Assembly (NCBI GenBank): GCA_016715985.1
Contig: JADJXD010000001.1
Span: 2,852,001 to 2,916,000 of the forward strand
Direction: 5' to 3'
Source of the DNA: Saprospiraceae bacterium
GTDB lineage: Bacteria > Bacteroidota > Bacteroidia > Chitinophagales > Saprospiraceae
DNA: 64,000 nucleotides
Made by a program: the position numbers and the translations under genes. Below are positions 19,698-27,621 of this stretch, one piece after another (the stretch's first letter is position 1; the number at the start of each line of letters is the position of its first letter). A model generated the notes under the pieces. It was given only the letters and a program-made list of their open reading frames with translations. It did no database searches and was not told where the DNA came from.

Positions 19698-20438
19698 ATG
19701 AACGTACTTATTATCGATGACGAGCAACATTGCATCACCACTTTGACTTGGGCATTGCAGCAATATTGCGAAAACATCGTTATCCTCGATGTGGCAAAAA
19801 ACGGAAAGGAGGGATTTGAAAAAATCAAAAAATTAAAGCCTGATTTGGTATTTTTGGATATAGAAATGCCTGTGTTAAGTGGCATTGACATGCTGGAGAA
19901 ATTTGACAAAATCGACTTTAAAATAATATTCACTACTGCATATGACCAGTACGCAATCAAAGCCATCAAGCTGAATGCCAGTGATTATTTGTTAAAACCC
20001 ATTGATAAGGATGAGCTGATAGCTGCTATCGACAAAGTAAAAAATACAGGCGACACAGCTATGAGTCACGATAAGATTCAGCATTTGAAACACAATCTCC
20101 AGGTGCTCACCCATCTCCAGAAAATTGCCATCCCTTCATCCGAAGGCATTATGTTTTTTGACCTGGATACGATCGTACATCTCGAAGCCAGTAGTAATTA
20201 TACCGTTATCTATTTCAATACAAAATCCAAAATTATCTCATCCCGTACTCTAAAAGAATATGAGGACTTACTCCCAAATGAGATGTTTTTCAGGTGTCAT
20301 CACTCGCACATCATCAATCTGAAATACATCAAAAAATACATCCGGGGCGAAGGTGGATTTGTAGATCTGGGGAATGGTCAGGTGGTAGAAGTTTCAAGAA
20401 GAAAGAAGCCGGAATTTTTGGAATTTTTAAAATTTTAA
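19698..20438 (+). CDS. LytTR-family response regulator
   Basis: A 246-residue cytoplasmic transcription regulator. The receiver domain (residues 1-120) shows the acidic pocket IIDDEQH, phospho-acceptor Asp54 in VFLDIEMP, the TTAYDQYAIKAI switch region and the LLKPID lysine. The C-terminal LytTR DNA-binding domain (about 145-246) shows DLDTIVHLEASSNYTVIYF, SRTLKEYEDLLP, FFRCHHSHIINLKYIKKYIRG and VEVSRRKK. LytTR proteins usually pair with LytS-type kinases, which fits the two genes directly upstream. Target genes cannot be read from the sequence; the neighbouring TonB-C/LRR genes are convergent and not obviously controlled by it. Confidence 0.93.
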   Translation: MNVLIIDDEQHCITTLTWALQQYCENIVILDVAKNGKEGFEKIKKLKPDLVFLDIEMPVLSGIDMLEKFDKIDFKIIFTTAYDQYAIKAIKLNASDYLLKPIDKDELIAAIDKVKNTGDTAMSHDKIQHLKHNLQVLTHLQKIAIPSSEGIMFFDLDTIVHLEASSNYTVIYFNTKSKIISSRTLKEYEDLLPNEMFFRCHHSHIINLKYIKKYIRGEGGFVDLGNGQVVEVSRRKKPEFLEFLKF

Positions 20439-20481
20439 TAAGGTTGTTTACACGTACTCACTTTATATTATTCCTTTAAAT

Positions 20482-21312
20482 TCACCTTTTTTTAAGTTTG
20501 AAATCTACCGGAACTGTTAATAAAACCCGAACAATTCTATTTGACTGACTGCCCGGAATCCATTTTTCGTCCATAAGATTCATGGATTCCACTACATCAA
20601 TAGCTGCTTGTCCTAAACCAAATCCGGGATCTCTGACGGACTTGATATTAGTCAACCAACCATCAGGTTCCACTATAAATTGTAATATCACCTGGCCTTC
20701 AATTTCCAATATTTTAGCAGTTTCCGGATAAACAAGATTGTCATTAATGTATTTCAGCATTTTGTTTTTGGCACAATTATCTTTTTTTATTTCTGTTTCA
20801 GAAGTATCTTCACAACCCGGAAATCTGGGCATCTTTTGCACCACTTTATATATTTCTTTTCCTTCTTCCTGAATATCCAAATTACTGATGTTGTTATCCG
20901 GAAAAGTATTGACAGGTACTTTGTATGAAATACTGAATTTTTTTGGAGATTTAAAATCCGGAATCCTGACTGTATTAAATTTGGTGTTCAAATTTATTTT
21001 ATTTCTATCATACCTAGGTGGATTATTTATGGATTCAAATATGTTTATGTCGTTTATTATACCCATATCTTCAATATCAAAATACAACCAAATTTCAGAC
21101 TCTGGTCCGGACGGTTTTATGGATATTATGTAACTCAATAAATCTGTATTAATAATATGGAGTATTTTCTTTTTTTCACAATCTAACCTTTTGGAGTTTT
21201 CAGTCACATCATTACAGGCATCAAAAATGGATGTATTGTCCTGCGCAGCTACTTTCACAAAAGTCAAACAAAGAATTAAAACAGTAATAAAGTTTAATGT
21301 ATGCTTTTTCAT
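20482..21312 (-). CDS. Exported TonB-C-domain protein, family copy A
   Basis: A 276-residue exported protein with signal peptide MKKHTLNFITVLILCLTFVKVAAQ; this start is preferred over an upstream ATG at 21354 because it places the signal peptide first. The C-terminal half is a TonB C-terminal domain (NLVYPETAKILEIEGQVILQFIVEPDGW ... GLGQAAIDVVESMN ... TVPVDFKL). Just before it is KMPRFPGCED and a second Cys in NCAKNKMLKYI, shared with two other proteins in this window. The N-terminal half has a weaker echo of the same unit (DACND ... DCEKKKILHII), so this may be a decayed double-domain protein. A CAAAGATA sequence at 21352-21359 is a perfect -7 box on the minus strand. No energising TonB N-terminal helix is present, so its partner is unclear. 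Confidence 0.75.
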   Translation of the reverse strand: MKKHTLNFITVLILCLTFVKVAAQDNTSIFDACNDVTENSKRLDCEKKKILHIINTDLLSYIISIKPSGPESEIWLYFDIEDMGIINDINIFESINNPPRYDRNKINLNTKFNTVRIPDFKSPKKFSISYKVPVNTFPDNNISNLDIQEEGKEIYKVVQKMPRFPGCEDTSETEIKKDNCAKNKMLKYINDNLVYPETAKILEIEGQVILQFIVEPDGWLTNIKSVRDPGFGLGQAAIDVVESMNLMDEKWIPGSQSNRIVRVLLTVPVDFKLKKR

Positions 21313-21476
21313 TTTATCTAATATTTTTTGCTCAATCCGTTTTATATGGTTCAAAGATAGTTTTCAATCAAATATTTGTACTATTTTAAGTTGGGTTTTT
21401 TACACTGCTATATTTCGGCTTGCTTTTAAATGCCTACCCAGATTTAGAACTTGTCAGCTTCTTAGTTAGATTAAAA

Positions 21477-22860
21477 TCAATTCTTAATACATATCAGTGA
21501 ATTAAGTTTTGTTATAATATTTCTCTTTTCAATGTCCAGTTTCTTAACCCATAAATCCATTAATCTGCAACTCCACCCATTGAAATTTATCTTTTCTGAT
21601 TTTATTTTATTTTCAAATGTTATGATATTATTGTTAATGTCTTTACCGGACATAACATCTTTTATAAGAATGAAATATTCGAGTAAAAGTTGACTTTTCA
21701 TATCAGGAGGCGTTAGTGATTTTAGCTCTATGATGTAGTTTGTAAATTTTAAACTTTGATTTCTTAAAAGATAAATTTCAAGAAGACTTAGTTCATTTCC
21801 CCACCAGTCTGTAAGAGTTTTGTTTTCAATTTCATTCAGTAATTTTTCTTCTTCTTTCTTTAAAAAACTATCAGCTTTAATGTTGTTGTCTAATAAATAG
21901 TATAACATACCTGTCTCTGCATTTAATGGTACATCAAACATTTCATACAATAACTCATACTTTTTCAGGCAAGATATAGTGTCTCCGGAATAGAGATATG
22001 CCTTAGCTGCATTATAAATCTTAGGAATCATCCAATTGGTAACTATTATACAAGACTTTAAATCTCTTTCAATACTTTTTTCATATGGTAAAATGGCTTC
22101 TTTATATCTACCGGCTTTAAACAACGCATCAGCATATTTTTCATGGTCCAAAAGAGCATTGGCTTTAGAAATATTTACTTCAAGAGCTAACGGGTAATAT
22201 CTAAGTATTGGGTTTTCATCATTTCTATAAGTATATCTTGATGACAAAGACATAAGCGCTTCAACAATATCAGGCTGCTTTTTAATTTTATCGAGGGTAA
22301 ATACACCATGCTCATATCCTATTACCATTAATTCCGACTTGCTATTTATCGTATTACTCAAACCACTATAAGGATTGTTAGTCAAATCAAACCTTTTAAA
22401 ATTTCCAAAATGAAAAATATCGTTAGACACGGTATCTATTTGATTGTATCTCAAATCCAGATACATGCATTTGAAATTTTCCCAGCCATATTGCGGTAAT
22501 TTACTTATGCTGCAATAACTCAAATCAATTGCTTCAAAAGTTTGAGGCATTTGGAAGAATAAATTCAGCACATCACCGGATAGTTTATCATTTTTCGCAA
22601 TTCTGAAATCAACTAAAGATGTGAGTTTATTTAATGATGCAGGTAAGGTCTTTATGTTATTATTTTTGCGAGGAAGTCTTATACGGGTATCGAAATTGTT
22701 TTTGATTGGCTCATATTTATCATTTTGTAACCAAAGTTTTTCCAATTTATTTAGATTACCAATTTCTTGTGGGACTCCTGTAAGGTCGTTTTGGTCAAGT
22801 CGCAATATTTTAAGTGATTGAAGATTACCAATGGAAGAAGGTATTTTGTTTATAAAATTA
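21477..22860 (-). pseudogene. C-terminal half of LRR/TPR-like protein, cut off by IS insertion
   Basis: The minus-strand frame is open from the left IS boundary (...NFINKIPSSIGNLQSLKILRLDQNDL) through several leucine-rich repeats, then a TPR-like region (KYADALFKAGRYKEAILPYEKSIE, PKIYNAAKAYLYSGDTISCLKKYELLYEMF) to a stop at 21477. The first internal ATG is at 22805. This is not a separate gene: removal of the IS element and one target duplicate joins it in frame to the half at 24330-25654 as one 899-codon protein. It now lacks its signal peptide and start, and is probably not expressed as a secreted product. Confidence 0.88.
22852..22860. repeat. Target site duplication, left copy
   Basis: ATAAAATTA directly before the left IS end. 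An identical copy lies at 24330-24338 after the right end. Both belong to the interrupted LRR gene. Confidence 0.9.
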
Positions 22861-22890
22861 CACTAGTGTCCGACTAAAAAATTAAAGAGA

Positions 22891-22915
22891 GGGACGTTTG
22901 GTGATCAAACGCCCC
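22891..22915 (+). other. Hairpin near left IS end
   Basis: GGGACGTTTG, loop GTGAT, CAAACGCCCC: a 10-base stem with one mismatch, between the left terminal repeat and the transposase ATG at 22958. Several IS elements place such a structure here so that transcripts entering from outside cannot be translated into transposase; that role is an inference for this element. Confidence 0.5.
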
Positions 22916-22957
22916 TAAATTGTCGTTTAGAAGTTTTACCACAAACAATAAAACGAC

Positions 22958-23914
22958 ATGGACAAAGATACGACGATAAAATTTGTCGGACAGCCGATTT
23001 TCGCTCAAATCATAAAAATGGTGAGCAAAACAGTATTTAGCCAATTAGTATCGAAACATCAAAGCGACCGCTATTACAAAGAATTTAAGACATGGGATCA
23101 TTTTGTGTCTCTGATGTTTGCTATCTTGAGTCGATGTGATTCGATTGCTGAAATCATAGATGGAATGGTGGGTTTATCAGGTAAATTACAGTATTTAAGT
23201 CTCGGGAAAGTACCTGCGAAGAGTACATTCAGCGATGGGATGCGAAAGAGATCGGATAAATTTTTTGAGGACTTGTACTTTGCCTTGGTCAAAGAGTATT
23301 CATCGTTTTTGTCGGACAGCAAGACTCTAGGCAAACAGTTTCAGCAGATGCTACTTATAGATTCAACTACTATCCGATTATTTACCGAAGTACTCAAAGG
23401 AGTAGGCCGTAATCGCAAAGATGATGGAAAGAAAAAAGGTGGAGCTAAGGTACACATGGTCATCAACGCCTTTGAACAAATAGGCCAGTTTATCGCCATC
23501 ACACCGGCTAGAACACATGACAAGAAATTTTTGGAGTTACTGGACGTTAAACCACACAGCTTGATGGTATTTGACCGAGCCTACAATCACTATCTTCAGT
23601 TTGCCAAATGGTCACAAAACAAGGTCTTCTTCATCACCCGTAAAAAGTCAAATGCTAAATATACCATCGTAAGTACGATCGAAAATCCATCCTTAAAAGG
23701 CAAGGAACACGGTGTACATAAAGATCAAATCATAGAATTGCAATACAAAGAGAACAAAGAAGAAAAAGTACTACGCTTAAGACTAATAACTTATTACGAT
23801 GAGAAAGGGATGCCTTACGCCTTCTTAACAAATAGTTTTGAAGAACTAACTGCGGAAGAAGTAGCTGCTTGTTACAAAAAAGATGGGATATTGAGCTTTT
23901 ATTTAAGAAGTTAA
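22958..23914 (+). CDS. IS4-family transposase, N-terminal part (frame 1)
   Basis: The 318-residue frame has the DUF4372-like N-terminal domain (MDKDTTIKFVGQPIFAQIIK, YYKEFKTWDHFVSLMFAIL, LGKVPAKSTFSDGMRKR) and the first two catalytic acidic residues of the DDE domain: Asp135 in LLIDSTTIRL and Asp206 in LMVFDRAYN. It loses the reading frame at the A6 run at 23876-23881, ending in the wrong-frame tail DGILSFYLRS. The catalytic Glu lies in the next frame, so this part alone should be inactive. A -1 slip at A6 would give YKKRWDIELLFKKLKQ, the normal family sequence. Confidence 0.88.
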   Translation: MDKDTTIKFVGQPIFAQIIKMVSKTVFSQLVSKHQSDRYYKEFKTWDHFVSLMFAILSRCDSIAEIIDGMVGLSGKLQYLSLGKVPAKSTFSDGMRKRSDKFFEDLYFALVKEYSSFLSDSKTLGKQFQQMLLIDSTTIRLFTEVLKGVGRNRKDDGKKKGGAKVHMVINAFEQIGQFIAITPARTHDKKFLELLDVKPHSLMVFDRAYNHYLQFAKWSQNKVFFITRKKSNAKYTIVSTIENPSLKGKEHGVHKDQIIELQYKENKEEKVLRLRLITYYDEKGMPYAFLTNSFEELTAEEVAACYKKDGILSFYLRS

Positions 23915-24297
23915 AACAAAATTTTCAGCTCCATTACTTTTATGGAGAAAACGAAACAGCAATCAAAACACAAATTTGGTGCACCCTCATAGCCCAATTA
24001 TTATTAACGGTCATACAAAAGCAAAATGCACCACAGAAAGCTTTTTCTACAGTAGCCTGTACAGTCCGAATTCACCTAATCAGCATGCTAGATTTGGTAG
24101 AAACTGTAAAAGCGAAGAACAAATATTATGAAAAAGAAGATCCATTGGTTGGACAGCAAGATATTTTTGGAAATACCCTGACATCAAGAAGGATTCGTAA
24201 ACGGCAAAAGAAAAAAGAAGATACAAGGGGTCACCTTCAAAAATCAGATGAAAACAAGAAAAATACCATTGATAATCAAAGTGTTAACTCAAGTTGA
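23869..24297 (+). CDS. IS4-family transposase, C-terminal part (frame 2)
   Basis: The frame begins at an internal ATG (MLQKRWDIELLFKKLKQNFQ) and overlaps the first frame by 46 bases. It carries the third catalytic residue, Glu in WDIELLFKKLKQ, matching the YREK-type signature of IS4 transposases, then the rest of the DDE fold and a basic tail (RRIRKRQKKKED). It is unlikely to start on its own. With a -1 frameshift at 23876-23881 the two frames form a full-length transposase of about 446 residues. Whether this is programmed frameshifting or an inactivating deletion cannot be decided from one copy. Confidence 0.8.
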   Translation: MLQKRWDIELLFKKLKQNFQLHYFYGENETAIKTQIWCTLIAQLLLTVIQKQNAPQKAFSTVACTVRIHLISMLDLVETVKAKNKYYEKEDPLVGQQDIFGNTLTSRRIRKRQKKKEDTRGHLQKSDENKKNTIDNQSVNSS

Positions 24298-24329
24298 TTC
24301 ACTTTTTCTATTTTTGTCGGATGATAGTG

Positions 24330-24338
24330 ATAAAATTA
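24330..24338. repeat. Target site duplication, right copy
   Basis: ATAAAATTA directly after the right IS end, identical to 22852-22860. Confidence 0.9.
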
Positions 24339-25654
24339 GTATTTAGATTGAGATGCTCAAGGTTTACAAGACTACCTATGGATTGCGGCAATTCTATGAG
24401 ATAATTATTACTTAGGTCCAAGTGTATCAAATTCCTCAGGTCTCCTACAGATTTTGGAAGATATCTTATTTCATTATAATATAAATCCAATGTTTCTAAA
24501 TATGATAGATTTCCTATATTTTTTGGCAGTTTTTGTAAATATCCGTTTCGGATTATTATTGATTTAAGCGATTTTAATTTACAAATTTCATCAGGCAGTT
24601 CCTTCCCTGAGAATTTGATTTGGAGATATTCCAGATTCTGTAGATTTTTTATCTTATGGCTGATAATTGTATCTGAAAAATTTGAAAAATCTAAAGATTT
24701 TAGCGACTTGATATCAAATATGCTGTTTGGAAAAGGTGATTCATTTTTATAACCATTGTTTATTTTTAAGTACCTGAGTCTTTTAAAAAAATGAAAATTA
24801 TCAGGTATTTTGTCATTGGTTACAAACGACAACTCCAGTGCTTCCAGGGAATCTAAATCGGCAATTTTCGAAATAAAATATTCAGTATCTTCAATTATTC
24901 CATAGTTGCATTTAAAATATTTCAACTTATCGGTTTTGACGATATTTTCAATATCCGGCTTTGTAATTGGAGTTTTTTCGAGGACCAGATAATGCAATAG
25001 ATTTAATTCTGATACAGTTTTTAAAAGTGGAGAAATATCTTTATTGAAACCACTAAAATTTAAATATTGCAGTTTTGATTGATATTCTGAAGGGTCAGGT
25101 AATTGCAGATTCTGGCCTTGGAAGTATAATCCTTCAATTTTAGCAAGCAGGATATTAAGGTTTTCTGAGTATTGGATATTTCCAGCCAAATTTCTTATAC
25201 CGAGAAACTTGAGCTTAGGTAGGCTCAATAGTTGCAACCATAAACTATCATAGTCCCATTTAAAATCACCTGTTAGATAAATAAATTCTATATTCTTAAG
25301 ATTGCTTACGGGTGGTACAAAGTATTTTGTGGTATCCCTTGGATTAAATAACCTTACCTCGGGTTCGATTTGAAGGAACTTAATGTGGTCAAACTTGTTA
25401 ACAAAGTCTGACGAATCTTTGATAAAATTAAAACTTTTAGGCCGAATTTTAATACCTGAATATGTTGTATCTTGAAAGGATTCAACCTTATACCATTTTT
25501 CACTATGTTCAATACATTTTGCTCCCGGCTCACCAAAATTAAAATAACTGTCTTTAGAATAGTGAGAAAAGTCCTTTTGCGAAATTACTGCTGATACCGG
25601 GAAAATAAAAAGTACTAACTGAAATAAAGAGTATTTTAATAAATTCATTTCCAT
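24330..25654 (-). pseudogene. N-terminal half of LRR protein, interrupted by IS insertion
   Basis: The product starts with a signal peptide (MEMNLLKYSLFQLVLFIFPVSAVISQ; the second Met is an equally good start). It has a long middle region of degenerate leucine-rich repeats, then regular 23-residue repeats near the end (LSYLETLDLYYNEIRYLPKSVGDL, LIHLDLSNNYLIELPQSIGSL). The frame runs into the IS and gains the foreign tail of five residues, stopping at 24308. Bacterial LRR proteins of this type bind proteins at the surface or in the periplasm; no specific role is known here. The truncated product could still be made and exported. Confidence 0.88.
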
Positions 25655-25729
25655 GTTATATTTTACGTTAGATAATCTGACTTTTAAATCCTAAATGCCA
25701 CTTTCAGAATTTCATTTTGCATATATATA

Positions 25730-26863
25730 TCAATCACTCCACAAATTAAATACATTTTCAGGTGATATGATTTGCTGAGACATTACATTATATGCATTCA
25801 TAAATGATTCCGGTAATTTTTTTCCTTTGATGCCGGTTTTGAATTCAAATGCTTTGATGGTTCCGTTGATATCTTCAACCAAATCTATTTCTGCCTGATC
25901 GTAAGTACGCCAGAAATACATATCCGCTTTCTGATTTTGTATCTGATGATATTTCAGTCTTTCTGCGATACAAAAGTTTTCCCATAATGCACCTTTATCC
26001 CTTCTGTCATCAAATGGTGTAAAGTCATTGATAACAGCATTGCGCAATCCGGTATCTATAAAATAATATTTTCTGCTTTTTTTAATTTCATTTCTGAGAT
26101 TCCGGCTGAAAGAAGGTAAAGAAAAGATAACAAAACTCTTTTCCAGCAAGTCCAGATATTTCTGAACGGTCTGTGGTGCTAATCCCAATAATTGACCTAA
26201 TTCGTGGTAAGATACCTGGGAACCAATCTGATACGCCAACGCTTTCAGCAGTTTTAAAATCATTGTACTATTAAGCAAATTGTCCAATTGTATAACATCC
26301 TGAAAAAGATAGTCCACATTAAGATTTTCAAGCAATACTATTTTTTCTGCTGTCTCCGCCTTTACTATATCTGGATACAGGCCGAAAACAATTAAATTTT
26401 TAAGATTTTCCAAGACCCATGCTCCTGATCTGGCATCAGTCAATTCAGCTACTGACAACGGGTACAGTATAAATTTTACATTCCTCCCTGTGAGTGCTTC
26501 AGTAACCTTATTGGCAAGCTCAAAACTACTTGATCCGGTGGCAATCAACTGCGTTTTAATTTCAGGACTATCGCGTATATATTTCAGAATACTACCTATG
26601 TTTTCAATTTTTTGGGCTTCATCTATGGCTACATATTTTGAATGACCAAACAGAAATTTGATTCTCTCCAAATCCATACTAAGCAGTGTGTTCTGTATAG
26701 TAGGATTTTCTGCGTTGAGTATTAATAAATCCGGAAATTCATTTTTGATGATTGTCAGCAATGTAGATTTGCCTACCTGTCTGGCTCCATAGATGATGAT
26801 CACCTTGTTTTTGTTCATCCATTCTGTGATCTTGTGCGTAATTTGCCTTTCTATGAGAAACAT
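25730..26863 (-). CDS. AAA_14/DUF4143 ATPase
   Basis: A 377-residue cytoplasmic P-loop ATPase. The N-terminal AAA_14 domain has Walker A GARQVGKST (residues 26-34) and Walker B YVAIDEAQKI, followed by a sensor-like LIATGSSSFEL. A winged-helix segment (VSYHELGQLLGLAPQTVQKYLDLLEKSFVIF) leads into the C-terminal DUF4143 domain with a PD-(D/E)xK-like pattern (YFWRTYDQAEIDLVEDINGTIKAFEFKTG). The family is common in mobile or accessory regions and its role is unclear. It lies alone on the minus strand between the LRR gene and a TonB-C gene. A CAAAGTTA sequence at 26881-26888 is a perfect minus-strand -7 box. Confidence 0.9.
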   Translation of the reverse strand: MFLIERQITHKITEWMNKNKVIIIYGARQVGKSTLLTIIKNEFPDLLILNAENPTIQNTLLSMDLERIKFLFGHSKYVAIDEAQKIENIGSILKYIRDSPEIKTQLIATGSSSFELANKVTEALTGRNVKFILYPLSVAELTDARSGAWVLENLKNLIVFGLYPDIVKAETAEKIVLLENLNVDYLFQDVIQLDNLLNSTMILKLLKALAYQIGSQVSYHELGQLLGLAPQTVQKYLDLLEKSFVIFSLPSFSRNLRNEIKKSRKYYFIDTGLRNAVINDFTPFDDRRDKGALWENFCIAERLKYHQIQNQKADMYFWRTYDQAEIDLVEDINGTIKAFEFKTGIKGKKLPESFMNAYNVMSQQIISPENVFNLWSD

Positions 26864-27001
26864 TCTAAAAATTGTTTCTGCAAAGTTAAGTAAAAAATCA
26901 CATTTATGCCTAAAATTTAAATTACGATTTAAAAATTAAGCTTAAAATTTAAAATGAACTTTTAAAATTAAGCCTAAATACTGAGTTGGAAGGCAGGCAT
27001 C

Positions 27002-27466
27002 TTATTTTCCAGTTAATTTAAATTTAATGGGTAAGGTATATAAGACTCTTACTTTTCTGGTTCTTTGTGAACCGGGAATCCATGTTAAAGACATTTCGTT
27101 CATTAAAGCTATCACATCAACTGCAGCCTGACCGCAACCAAAACCAATATCTCTGACCACTTTAATATTTTTCAAAATTCCATCTGTATCAACAATAAAT
27201 TGTAACACTACATTTCCTTCTGTTTTATTGGTCTTAGCTTCTTCCGGATACTTGAGATGCATATTAATGAATTCAAGCATCTTTACTTTTGAACACTTAT
27301 CTTTTGCAGAATCTGTTTCCAGATTTTCACATCCCGGAAAACGTGGCATATTTTCTACCACTTTAAAAATTTCTACATCTCCTTCGGGTAATGACGGGTT
27401 ATAGTTAATTTGCCCAAACATCAATGAGTAAGTAGTCATCATCAATAAAAAAAGTACTGCTTTCAT
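27002..27466 (-). CDS. Exported TonB-C-domain protein, family copy B
   Basis: A 154-residue protein: signal peptide MKAVLFLLMMTTYSLMFGQ, a short linker, then one TonB-C domain (LKYPEEAKTNKTEGNVVLQFIVDTDGI ... GFGCGQAAVDVIALMNEM ... WIPGSQRTRKVRVLYTLPIKFKL). The MPRFPGCENLE motif and the second Cys (DKCSKVKMLEFI) are the same as in copy A. The start at 27466 is preferred over an ATG at 27505 because it begins the signal peptide. A CAAAGATA -7 box lies at 27490-27497. It has no transmembrane anchor after cleavage, so it is probably periplasmic. Confidence 0.8.
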   Translation of the reverse strand: MKAVLFLLMMTTYSLMFGQINYNPSLPEGDVEIFKVVENMPRFPGCENLETDSAKDKCSKVKMLEFINMHLKYPEEAKTNKTEGNVVLQFIVDTDGILKNIKVVRDIGFGCGQAAVDVIALMNEMSLTWIPGSQRTRKVRVLYTLPIKFKLTGK

Positions 27467-27566
27467 AATATTTTTATTTTTGTTTAGGTCAAAGATAAAA
27501 ATCAATGCTGAATATAATCCAGATCAAAGCTCTAATATATCACATTTTTCAAAATAGTCTAAAGAA

Positions 27567-27601
27567 AAAAGCCGCTGAAAACATATTTTTCAACGGCTTT
27601 T
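27567..27601 (-). terminator. Intrinsic terminator after BNR-repeat gene
   Basis: AAAGCCGCTGAAAA, loop CATAT, TTTTCAACGGCTTT: 14-base arms with one mismatch. On the minus strand the stem is followed by a T run, 20 bases after the stop of the gene at 27622-30942. Confidence 0.8.
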
Positions 27602-27621
27602 ATATCTATTATCCACAATTT

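Larger units (their letters stand above)
22861..24329 (+). mobile_element. IS4-family insertion sequence, 1469 bases
   Basis: The element is bounded by imperfect 14-base inverted repeats, CACTAGTGTCCGAC on the left (22861-22874) and the complement of CACTATCATCCGAC on the right (24316-24329), which differ at three positions. It is flanked by the perfect 9-base duplication ATAAAATTA. Inside is one DDE transposase gene in the plus direction, split by a frameshift. A hairpin (22891-22915) lies between the left end and the start codon. Family assignment to IS4 rests on the transposase motifs; the subgroup was not determined. Confidence 0.92.

Noticed and set aside
19595..19969. A 124-codon minus-strand frame across the kinase/regulator junction
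   Set aside because: It overlaps the conserved receiver domain and the kinase C-terminus, both certain genes.
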